From assembly GCF_002646595.1 (NCBI RefSeq), contig NZ_PDUD01000006.1:1-42286 (forward strand): 42,286 bases of DNA. Direction: 5' to 3'. Position 1 is the first letter of the stretch. Each line of letters opens with the position of its first letter. Of the stretch, positions 24,297 to 32,432 are shown in pieces. The translations under genes were made by a program, and so were the position numbers. Under the pieces are notes generated by a model. It was given only the letters and a program-made list of their open reading frames with translations, was not told where the DNA came from and made no database searches. Source of the stretch: Flavilitoribacter nigricans DSM 23189 = NBRC 102662. Its GTDB lineage: Bacteria > Bacteroidota > Bacteroidia > Chitinophagales > Saprospiraceae.

Positions 24297-26996
24297 ATGT
24301 TCAAACCATATACTTATTGCCGGAGCATCAACTGGATGCCCGTCCTGCTGGCAGTTGCTCTTTCATTCCCGGGCTTCAGGCTGGTAGCCCAGTCGGTTTT
24401 ACCCTATCGGCGTGCCGATCTGCCCGTTGAAACCCGGGTGGATGATCTGTTATCCCGGATGACGCTGGAGGAAAAATTCTGGCAAATGTTCATGATCCCC
24501 GGCGATCTGAGCGATGGGAAGGAAAAGTACAAAAACGGCATTTTCGGTTTTCAGGTTTCCACCAAAGGAAAGGATGGCGCGGCGGCGCAACAATTGCTGG
24601 AATACGGGCCTTCCGGCAGTGCGCAGGAAGTCGCAGCGCGCATCAACGCTATCCAGCGTTATTTTGTGGAGGAGACCCGGCTGGGTATCCCGATCATCGC
24701 CTTTGACGAAGCTCTGCATGGCCTGGTGCGGGACGGAGCTACGGCCTTCCCACAGGCCATCGCACTGGCGGCTACCTGGGACACCGCCCGCGTGGGGGAA
24801 GTCGGCCTGGCCATTACCCGGGAAACCAGATCGCGAGGCATCCGGCAGATCCTCTCGCCGGTACTGAATATCGCCCGCGACGTACGCTGGGGGCGCACCG
24901 AGGAAACCTACGGTGAAGACCCCTACCTAACCACCCAGATGGCAACGGCCTTTATCGGAGCCTTTGAACGTTCGGGGGTGATCACTACTCCCAAACACTT
25001 CGTGGCCAATGTGGGCGACGGAGGCCGTGACAGTTATCCCATCCATTTTAACGAGCGGCTGCTGGAAGAGATCTACTTCCCGGCCTTTAGGTCCATTTTT
25101 ACGAAAACCGGTGCCCGTTCGGTGATGACTTCCTACAATTCGCTGGACGGAACGCCCTGCACGTCCAACGAGTGGTTGCTTCGCCAAAAGCTGAAAGGGG
25201 AATGGGGCTTCGACGGTTTTGTAATTTCCGATGCCGGTGCTACCGGTGGGGCCAATGTGCTGCACTTTACGGCCGCGGATTACGCCGAATCCACGGAGGA
25301 TGCGGTGGAAGGTGGCCTGGACGTGATCTTTCAGACTTCCTACGATCACTATCCCCTATTTTGGGAAGCATACGAAAAAGGGATGATCGATCCGGAAGCC
25401 ATCGACGAGGCGGTGCGCCGGGTACTGCGGGCCAAATTCGAACTGGGACTCTTTGAAAACCCCTACGTTGAACCCGAGCAGGCATCCTACTGGAATAACC
25501 GCCGGGAGCACCGGGACCTGGCCCGTACGGCGGCGGCAGAATCCATGGTGCTGCTGCAAAATAATAACGAGATCCTTCCTCTCAGTACGTCGGGTCAAAA
25601 GCTGGCGCTGATCGGCTACGATGCTAAAGCCGGTCGCCTGGGTGGGTATAGTGGTCCCGGTAACGATATCGTGTCTATGTACGACGGGATCAGCGCCGTG
25701 ATTGGAGCGGAAAACATCATCTACGCAGAGGGAGTGGGTTTGCATAGCGAAACCTACGCCACCGTGGCGCCGGAATACCTGAGTACGGTGCAAAATGGCA
25801 AAAGGACGCCGGGCCTGCAGGGCGATTATTTTGATAATATCCAACTCAGCGGGACGCCGGTAGTACAGCGGACCGACGGGAGGGTAGCTTTCGGCTGGAC
25901 GCTCTTTTCGCCCGATCCAAAACTCGCTTACGACTGGTATTCCGTCCGCTGGACGGGGCAGCTCCGATCTCCGAAGTCCGGTACCTACCGCATCGGTGTC
26001 GAAGGTAATGACGGCTACCGGCTCTATCTGGATGGTCAACTATTGATCGACAACTGGCAAAAGCGTTCCTATCAGACCCTGACTGAGGAATTCACCTTTG
26101 AAGCCGGTAAGAACCACGACCTGAAGATCGAATTCTTTGAGCCGGAAGGCAACGCCCGCTTTAAACTGATCTGGGATCTGCCGGTGGAAGACGACTCGGA
26201 AACGGCTATTGCCGAAGCGGTAGCTGCCGCCGAAAAGAGCGATGTGGCCGTGGTCTTCGCCGGTATTCACGAAGGTGAATTCCAGGATCGGGCCCTGCTC
26301 AGCCTACCCGGACAGCAGGAAGCGTTGATCCGGGCCGTAGCGGCTACGGGTAAACCGACGGTAGTGGTATTAGTGGCCGGGAGTGCCGTCACCATGTCCA
26401 ACTGGATCAACGAAGTGGACGGCATTTTACTAGCCTGGTATCCCGGTGAGAATGGAGGTAATGCATTGGCCGATGTACTGTTCGGAAAGACCAATCCGGC
26501 GGGCCGCCTGCCCATTACTTTTCCGGTACACGAGGCGCAGTGTCCATTGTATTACAACCACAAACCGACCGGGCGGGGAGATGATTACTATAATCTGACC
26601 GGGCAGCCCTTGTTTCCCTTTGGGTACGGGCTGAGTTACACCCAATTTACCTATACCGATCTGACTTTCAGTAAAAGTGCCATCGCGGCGGACGAAACAG
26701 TGACCGTTTCCTGTACGGTGCAGAATACCGGCACCCTGGCCGGAGACGAGGTGGTGCAGCTCTACATCCGGGATGAACTGGCTTCGGTCGCCCGACCGAT
26801 CAAGGAACTAAAGGGTTTCCAAAGAATAAAGCTCGAACCCGGAGAACAGCAGCAACTGACTTTTGAACTGACTCCGGAAATGCTGAGTATGCTCGATAAA
26901 GATCTCCAGCGGGTAGTGGAACCCGGTGATTTTCGCATTATGATCGGTGCTTCTTCCAAGGATATCCGGCTGCGGAGTATTTTGACCGTAGAATAG
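24297..26996 (+). CDS. GH3 beta-glucosidase with PA14 domain
   Basis: 899 residues from the ATG at 24297, chosen over an in-frame ATG at 24240 inside the upstream gene because it starts the signal peptide (hydrophobic to FPGFRLVAQS). The GH3 N-terminal barrel (~35-370) shows DEALHG, RDVRWGRTEETYGEDP, TPKHFVAN and GFDGFVISDAGAT with the catalytic Asp at ~312. The alpha/beta sandwich domain contains a PA14 insertion (~505-640, GLQGDYFDN..WTGQLRSPKSGTYRIGVEGNDGYRLYLDG), a carbohydrate-binding module typical of plant/algal-glycan GH3 enzymes. A fibronectin-like domain ends the protein (~790-895). It should release terminal beta-glucose or xylose from oligosaccharides in the periplasm or outside. 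Length fits PA14-GH3 enzymes. Confidence 0.92.
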   Translation: MFKPYTYCRSINWMPVLLAVALSFPGFRLVAQSVLPYRRADLPVETRVDDLLSRMTLEEKFWQMFMIPGDLSDGKEKYKNGIFGFQVSTKGKDGAAAQQLLEYGPSGSAQEVAARINAIQRYFVEETRLGIPIIAFDEALHGLVRDGATAFPQAIALAATWDTARVGEVGLAITRETRSRGIRQILSPVLNIARDVRWGRTEETYGEDPYLTTQMATAFIGAFERSGVITTPKHFVANVGDGGRDSYPIHFNERLLEEIYFPAFRSIFTKTGARSVMTSYNSLDGTPCTSNEWLLRQKLKGEWGFDGFVISDAGATGGANVLHFTAADYAESTEDAVEGGLDVIFQTSYDHYPLFWEAYEKGMIDPEAIDEAVRRVLRAKFELGLFENPYVEPEQASYWNNRREHRDLARTAAAESMVLLQNNNEILPLSTSGQKLALIGYDAKAGRLGGYSGPGNDIVSMYDGISAVIGAENIIYAEGVGLHSETYATVAPEYLSTVQNGKRTPGLQGDYFDNIQLSGTPVVQRTDGRVAFGWTLFSPDPKLAYDWYSVRWTGQLRSPKSGTYRIGVEGNDGYRLYLDGQLLIDNWQKRSYQTLTEEFTFEAGKNHDLKIEFFEPEGNARFKLIWDLPVEDDSETAIAEAVAAAEKSDVAVVFAGIHEGEFQDRALLSLPGQQEALIRAVAATGKPTVVVLVAGSAVTMSNWINEVDGILLAWYPGENGGNALADVLFGKTNPAGRLPITFPVHEAQCPLYYNHKPTGRGDDYYNLTGQPLFPFGYGLSYTQFTYTDLTFSKSAIAADETVTVSCTVQNTGTLAGDEVVQLYIRDELASVARPIKELKGFQRIKLEPGEQQQLTFELTPEMLSMLDKDLQRVVEPGDFRIMIGASSKDIRLRSILTVE

Positions 26997-27013
26997 GAGA
27001 GGGAGTTTACGAC

Positions 27014-27048
27014 GCAGCGCGGTCTGGGAACTTCCCAAACCGCGCTGC
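27014..27048. terminator. Bidirectional terminator between convergent genes
   Basis: GCAGCGCGGT (27014-27023) pairs perfectly with ACCGCGCTGC (27039-27048), and the stem continues inside (TGGGA/TCCCA) to a short loop. It lies between the ends of the GH3 gene (26996) and the convergent metalloprotease gene (27076), as expected for a shared terminator. Confidence 0.75.
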
Positions 27049-27075
27049 ATTAGTACAATTGCCGCTAAGCGCTTA

Positions 27076-28758
27076 TTATTTGAAAAAGTAATTGGCAAAG
27101 CGGGTGACCTTCTTATCACCGTCCAGGACGAACATCACTTCTTCGTATACCATGATCTCGCCGGCCGTCAATGGAAGCGAGAAATTGGGCTCTCCGTACT
27201 CATCGGTGATCTCTTTGCGGGCGGTGCCGATTTTATAACCGTCGAAAGTCTCTCCCGGATAGCCGGGTTTGGTAAGGTGAATATAAACGTCGGTACTCAT
27301 GGCCGATCCCGTGGGTGGTTTGCAAACGTAGATCTTGGAATTTCGGAGTTCACCCATATCCTGCCAGGCCCGGAAATCGATCTGTCCGAACAATTCCTGT
27401 TCCTTTTTCTCCCGGCGGTTATTTCTGGTGAAGTTATAGACGCCATTCTGATCGATGCCGTCGATGGATTCATCCTCGGGACCGTCCTCTTTGCGGCCAC
27501 GAGGAGGTGCCTGGCCGTTCATGATGAACAGGTTGTAATTGGCAACGGAGGATTGGTCCTTGATCGCGGTCAGCATACTGATGGCCTTGGTTTTATTGCC
27601 CGCCTTTTCTTCCAATAGAGCGAGCAGTACTTCCGCATCCAATGCAGTTCGTGGGTATTTATCAGCCATAGCTGCGGCTTTTTGCTTGGCTTCCACCCCC
27701 GCATAAAAGCGGGCCCGTTCGAGATTGGCCGGATCTTCCAGTAGAAAATACGCGCAGGCTTTATTTAGAAAAGCAGGCGCATAATCCGGGTCCATACTGG
27801 TGGCATTGTCGAAGTATTGGATGGCCTCCTGGAGCAGCTTTCTTCTTTTTTCTACTCTTTCCGAGAAGCCGTCCCGGGTGCCGCCTCCGGCGAAATCCAG
27901 GTCCAGTTCTACCGGCATCCGGTACTTCAGCTCGGAATCTGTGAAATAGTTGGTGATGGCCGAAAGTACGGTCAACACGCCGAGGTTGTTATAGATCTCC
28001 CGACCCTGGTACTGGGTGAGGATGTGTTTGTAAAAGGCCCGGGCGTCGTCGTAGCGGCCGATGGCCGTCATCAGGTTGGCCATTTCGAAAACTTCCACCA
28101 GGTCGTTCAATTTTTCCAGGGATTTTACCGCGAGGGCTTTCCGGTCGTCCTTGGAAGCGTAACCGGACATGGTATCCGGTAGCCGGTATTGCTGGTAGAT
28201 CAGATCGTAAAAATCCGGCAGTTTAGCGTAAACGGGATAGCCGGCAGAATAGGCGAGGAAGCCGCCCAGGTAATCGGACTGGGTTTCGCAGTTCACTTTG
28301 TACAGATCGGTAGTAGACTTGAGTTCCCGGCCCACTTTCAGGTCGATATAGGCATCGGCGAAACCGCGCCGCCACTGGTGTTTCTCGTAGAAGTGGGTGA
28401 GTTCGTGCCCGAGCAGGGCCGCCATGGCGTTTTCGCCTTCTTTTTCACCCAGGCTCATGCACAGGTCGTAGGCTTTTTCTTCCAGCCCGATGCTGAGACC
28501 GTCCCCTTCCAGGTAGGCGACATTCTGCTCGCTGGAGGACATGACAAAAGCCGGCAGGGGAAAGCGACGATCGCCGCGGGCGTCGGCCAGTTTGTTGTAT
28601 ACTTTCAGCGCTCGTTCGTATTTGGGGCCGGATGTGAACCGGGTATCCTGAGACTCGGTAACGGATTTGGCAATGAATTCAAAACTGGTCTGTCCGCTTA
28701 AAAAAGCCGGCAGCAGGGTTGTAGTCAGGAGTATGGATAGAATTTGACGTAATCTCAT
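27076..28758 (-). CDS. Secreted HExxH metalloprotease with TPR-like repeats
   Basis: 560 residues. Signal peptide MRLRQILSILLTTTLLPAFLSG. Residues 118-127 are HELTHFYEKH, an HExxHxxxxH zincin site as in M48-like peptidases, inside a segment starting AMAALLG. Residues ~210-420 are helical and TPR-like (YDDARAFYKHILTQYQGREIYNNLGV, DPDYAPAFLNKACAYFLLED). The C-terminal ~110 residues are beta-rich (YVCKPPTGSAMSTDVYIHL..FVLDGDKKVTRFANYFFK) and unassigned. M48-TPR proteins such as BepA do outer-membrane protein quality control; a similar periplasmic role is possible, but the architecture differs. The gene stands alone, convergent with the GH3 gene. Confidence 0.8.
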   Translation of the reverse strand: MRLRQILSILLTTTLLPAFLSGQTSFEFIAKSVTESQDTRFTSGPKYERALKVYNKLADARGDRRFPLPAFVMSSSEQNVAYLEGDGLSIGLEEKAYDLCMSLGEKEGENAMAALLGHELTHFYEKHQWRRGFADAYIDLKVGRELKSTTDLYKVNCETQSDYLGGFLAYSAGYPVYAKLPDFYDLIYQQYRLPDTMSGYASKDDRKALAVKSLEKLNDLVEVFEMANLMTAIGRYDDARAFYKHILTQYQGREIYNNLGVLTVLSAITNYFTDSELKYRMPVELDLDFAGGGTRDGFSERVEKRRKLLQEAIQYFDNATSMDPDYAPAFLNKACAYFLLEDPANLERARFYAGVEAKQKAAAMADKYPRTALDAEVLLALLEEKAGNKTKAISMLTAIKDQSSVANYNLFIMNGQAPPRGRKEDGPEDESIDGIDQNGVYNFTRNNRREKKEQELFGQIDFRAWQDMGELRNSKIYVCKPPTGSAMSTDVYIHLTKPGYPGETFDGYKIGTARKEITDEYGEPNFSLPLTAGEIMVYEEVMFVLDGDKKVTRFANYFFK

Positions 28759-28857
28759 GTGTCAAGCAATTTAAGTAGATGTTTATGTGAAGTGAATTGG
28801 CAATCAATCTAAATTACGGACATAGGTCTCATCGTGCTTTTAGCGAAAGCACAGGTC

Positions 28858-29018
28858 TTAGAGACTGTTTGAAAACCTCTCACTGGGTTACCCGTACGGG
28901 CCGCCACTTTGCACCTATTTTTAACTCCGTAGCTGGGCTATGCAGTGAAAAATAGCTTTCAATTGACGCCAAAATCCGGGTTTTTCTCCGGCAGCAGAAG
29001 TTTTCAAACAGTCTCTTA
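28858..29018. mobile_element. 155-bp MITE with perfect 16-bp ends and TTA duplication
   Basis: GAGACTGTTTGAAAAC at 28861-28876 recurs as its exact complement at 29000-29015, and both ends are flanked by TTA (28858-28860 and 29016-29018), a likely target-site duplication. The 123 bp between the ends has no ORF. Ends beginning GAG with a 3-bp TNA duplication resemble IS5-family (IS1031-type) elements, so this may be mobilised by such a transposase; the family is inferred. Confidence 0.75.
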
Positions 29019-29334
29019 GAGCGGGACCGATCCGTTTAATTTAGGGACAGGAAGTAACCAGAGCGGGTTGTTCTTCGTGTAATGCAGGGGAAACGAAGCG
29101 CCCGGAGATCTTGCTTCGGCATTCGTTTTCATAGCGGGCGGTGAAAAAATCATAATTCACAGCTTCTATTTGATAACTTGCCGAAAAGTAACTTAGATCC
29201 TGGTAACTTTAGACACAAAATAGTAAATTATCTGGCTACTTGTTTCGATTGACGGCCGCAAGTTTCGGTAAAATTAAAATTCTCATTCTGTCGATGAAAT
29301 GAACGGGCAGCCTGCAAACGAACGAGCCGTCAAC

Positions 29335-29342
29335 TATCTTTG
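29335..29342 (+). promoter_or_regulatory. -7 box of the caspase-TPR gene
   Basis: TATCTTTG fits TAnnTTTG exactly, 73 nt before the ATG at 29416. No good -33 box is visible. Confidence 0.45.
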
Positions 29343-29415
29343 AAGATCCCGGATTTTCGGATACGCCGGCCGCTCTCCGGTAACTTTTTGCCTTTGCCCA
29401 AAATACATAGCTATA

Positions 29416-31599
29416 ATGGCCATCAATTTTTTCCCGATGAGGTTATTGCAAATCGTCATATTCTGCCTGGCATCGCTGTTTTTTGGTGATAATGGGTATA
29501 GTCAGATCAGGCCCATCAAGCCTTTCGGCAAGGTGAGTGCACTGATTGTTGGGATTTCTCATTACCAAAACAGCAAGATCCCCCAGTTGGAATTCGCCCA
29601 CCGGGATGCGGAAGCGTTTGCCCACTATCTGGAATTTGAAACGCCCTGGAATGTAGCGCCGGAAAATATTGCTTTGCTGACTAATGAAAACGCCACCTAC
29701 GGGAAATTCATCAACGAACTGAACGCCTTGGTGGACAGCAGCCAACCCAACGACCGGCTGATCCTGTATTTTTCCGGTCACGGCGATATTGAAAAAGTAG
29801 AGGAAGAACTGATGGGGTACCTGCTGTTCTACGATGCCTCTCCCACCACATACGCTTCCGGAGGCGCCTGCATGGTCAACACCCTCAACGACTATCTCGA
29901 AAAACTGGTACTGGAAAAAAAGACCGAAGTCATCCTGATTTCCGATGCCTGCCGCGCCGGCACCCTGGCCGGAAGCGCTTCCGGCGGGCCACAGGCCACC
30001 ACGTCGGCATTGTCCCAGCTGTTCAATAATACGACCAAGATCCTTTCCTGCGAATCCACCCAGAAATCGATCGAGGGTCCGCAGTGGGGAGGAGGCCGGG
30101 GCCTATTTTCCTACTACTTCCTGAAGGGGATCAAGGGAATGGCCGATAGGGATCAGGACCGCTATGTAGACCTTTTTGAGATCGAACGCTTTGTGCAGGA
30201 TAGTGTACGTAAGGCCTCCAATCGCAAGCAGTTGCCGGTAGTAAAGGGGCTGAGTAGTACCCGGCTGGCCCGGGTGGATCGGAAAAAATCGGAACCTGTC
30301 CCGACCCCGGAACCGAAGGAAACGGTAGCATCAGCGCCCAAAGATACCGGTTACCTGACCCAACTGGCGCTATTTGAAGCGGCCCTGGAACGAAAACACC
30401 TCTTGTTTCCCGAAGAAGGCTCGGCCAATCAGATCTACGAATCCGTGGGGGATGAGCCGGCGGCGCGTTCCATCAAAAAGGTGATGAAGATCTCGCTGGC
30501 TACCGCCCTGCAGGATGAAGCACAGCAGGCGCTGAACGAGTATATCGTTTCGCCCGCCCGGGAACTGGCCCGCCGCTGGTCGGACGTATCGGTCTACGAT
30601 TATTATCCCGATTACCTGGGCCGGGCGGCGGAATTGCTGGGACCGGATAATTATTTCTACAACGATATAAAATCCCGCGAGCACTACTTTCGGGGGGTGA
30701 ACCTTCGTCTGCGGTTCGATGCCGAAAAGGACAACAAAGCGCTCTTGGAAACGGCGATGACTGAACAGCAACAGGCGCTGAAATTACAGCCCATTGCTCC
30801 CCACATTTACAATGAGCTGGGCTTACTCTACAAACGGACAGATCAGGAAATGCAGGCGATCAGCGCTTTTCAGCAGGCCCTGAACTACTCTCCGAAATGG
30901 AACCTGGCGCTGACCAATCTGGCCATCATCTACCGCGAAATGAAACAATACGCCCAGGCCGAAAAGTTTTACCGGGATGCTATCCAACTGGATACTACTT
31001 TTGCCCTTTCCCGATATAATCTGGCCGTCATGTTCGAACAGATGGAGCAGCCGGAAAAGGCAAAGGTTGAACTGGAAAATACCATCCGTGTTGATCCGAA
31101 GTTTGCGGAAGCTTATTACAATCTCGCCAGCCTGTCTCTGGGAGATCCCACGGCGGAAAAGTACCTGCTGCAGTATATTCAGTTGGAGCCCGATGACCCG
31201 GATGGATTTAACCTGCTGGGCTACATCTACCACAGTAGCGATCGCTTTCCAGAGGCCCGCCAGGCTTACCAGTCCGCCTTGATGATCAATCCTAATTCGT
31301 ATTACACGCTCAGTAGTCTGGCGTATGTCCTCAAGGAACTGGGCGAATTCGAAGCGGCCGTTCAACTTTGGAATAATTACCTCCAGGAACATCCGGATAG
31401 CGGCAGGGCATTTTTCAAACTGGCCGGAGTACATTCGCGGAGCGGACAGCAGGCGGCAGCTATGGAAGCCTTCCGCAAGGCACTCGAAAAGGGTTACGAT
31501 AACCAGAACGAGGTGTTGAAAGATCCGGACCTGGATGGATTGCGGGCCATGCCGGAGTACAAGTCGCTGGTGGAAAAATATTTTCCGGATAAAAAATAG
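29416..31599 (+). CDS. Exported caspase-like (C14) protease with TPR repeats
   Basis: 727 residues; a second ATG at 29437 (MRLLQIV) would give a tidier signal peptide. The hydrophobic N-terminus ends near NGYSQ. The caspase domain (~38-275) has the catalytic His in LYFSGHGD (His122) and Cys in LISDACRAG (Cys179). A spacer follows (~290-450), then at least five TPRs (~460-700, e.g. PHIYNELGLLYKRTDQEMQAISAFQQALNYSP and relatives). TPRs usually recruit partner or substrate proteins. The signal sequence implies action outside the cytosol, unlike classic cell-death caspases. It is followed by a lipoprotein gene on the same strand and faces three WD40-caspase genes. Confidence 0.88.
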   Translation: MAINFFPMRLLQIVIFCLASLFFGDNGYSQIRPIKPFGKVSALIVGISHYQNSKIPQLEFAHRDAEAFAHYLEFETPWNVAPENIALLTNENATYGKFINELNALVDSSQPNDRLILYFSGHGDIEKVEEELMGYLLFYDASPTTYASGGACMVNTLNDYLEKLVLEKKTEVILISDACRAGTLAGSASGGPQATTSALSQLFNNTTKILSCESTQKSIEGPQWGGGRGLFSYYFLKGIKGMADRDQDRYVDLFEIERFVQDSVRKASNRKQLPVVKGLSSTRLARVDRKKSEPVPTPEPKETVASAPKDTGYLTQLALFEAALERKHLLFPEEGSANQIYESVGDEPAARSIKKVMKISLATALQDEAQQALNEYIVSPARELARRWSDVSVYDYYPDYLGRAAELLGPDNYFYNDIKSREHYFRGVNLRLRFDAEKDNKALLETAMTEQQQALKLQPIAPHIYNELGLLYKRTDQEMQAISAFQQALNYSPKWNLALTNLAIIYREMKQYAQAEKFYRDAIQLDTTFALSRYNLAVMFEQMEQPEKAKVELENTIRVDPKFAEAYYNLASLSLGDPTAEKYLLQYIQLEPDDPDGFNLLGYIYHSSDRFPEARQAYQSALMINPNSYYTLSSLAYVLKELGEFEAAVQLWNNYLQEHPDSGRAFFKLAGVHSRSGQQAAAMEAFRKALEKGYDNQNEVLKDPDLDGLRAMPEYKSLVEKYFPDKK

Positions 31600-31754
31600 C
31601 GCTGGCGGTGTTCTGCCGGCGCATGGCGGGTGATCTATTTCATGGGCGGCAGTGTCTGAGATCAGTTTCATCTGCAGCGTTTCGGGGCGAAATTAAGCAA
31701 AGGAAAATTTGCTTAACCGGTGGGGCGTTCGCCACACCACAAAAGCCTCGCCTT

Positions 31755-32351
31755 ATGTTATATTTTCGAGACCCCGGATGGAAAAAAGCGATCGCTTATT
31801 TTTTTGTCCTGCAGTTGTTGTTCTTATCAACCGGCTGCTTTCACGAGTTCTACAAAGCCAATCCTTCTAATGTAACCTCTTTCCAGCAGATGGTCAGATC
31901 GGCCGAAATTGAGCAGGAAAGATATTGTGTGATCCACTACCAGGGTAAAGCCATGCACGTGGATCAGTTGAGTATCAATGGCGGTGACCTGGAAGGCGTT
32001 TTGAGCGAACTTCCGGCCGACCGGGCCCGGATGGTAGCGCAGGAACAGGAATTTTTAAAAACGGTGGAAAAGTTGAGAGGACGGCGTTATCGGCCGACCG
32101 AAAAATTTGTCTTACAAGATATTCACCTCTACCTGAATGATCAGGTGCCGGTACTGTTTGCCGCCGGTAAACTCTCGCTGCCCACCAGTGCGATCGAAAA
32201 GGTCTACGTCTACGGTAAGGATCAGGTAGCTACGAGTGTATCCCACATCGGAGGTGCTTTAGCTATTTCCATTCCGGTGGCCGTTGGTGTGGTCCTGGCT
32301 ACCGGCGGATTGGATATGGGATTTAATTTCAATATGGCCGCTATCCGGTAA
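31755..32351 (+). CDS. Small lipoprotein of unknown function
   Basis: 198 residues from the ATG at 31755, chosen over in-frame upstream starts because it precedes a lipoprotein signal: WKKAIAYFFVLQLLFLSTGC, with the lipobox STGC. The mature part is soluble with alternating strands and helices (YCVIHYQGKAMHVDQLSINGGDLEGVL, a helix at DRARMVAQEQEFLKTVEKL), ending in a hydrophobic Gly/Ala/Val-rich segment (GGALAISIPVAVGVVLATGG) that could be a membrane or glycine-zipper helix. No family recognised. It lies 155 bp after the caspase-TPR gene and may be its partner in the envelope. Confidence 0.7.
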   Translation: MLYFRDPGWKKAIAYFFVLQLLFLSTGCFHEFYKANPSNVTSFQQMVRSAEIEQERYCVIHYQGKAMHVDQLSINGGDLEGVLSELPADRARMVAQEQEFLKTVEKLRGRRYRPTEKFVLQDIHLYLNDQVPVLFAAGKLSLPTSAIEKVYVYGKDQVATSVSHIGGALAISIPVAVGVVLATGGLDMGFNFNMAAIR

Positions 32352-32432
32352 TCTTTTCCGGGCCTGGACCAGGACAACTTCTACGGCTACTGGTAGGAGT
32401 GGGACTATCTTGATCGATGCCCAAATGGTATT

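Larger units (their letters stand above)
28759..29415. other. Long intergenic region with a MITE
   Basis: 657 bp between divergent genes with no supported ORF. It contains a miniature inverted-repeat element (28861-29015, reported separately), AT-rich sequence from ~29140 to 29290, and a -7 box at 29335-29342 for the caspase-TPR gene. Nothing else is recognised. Confidence 0.6.
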
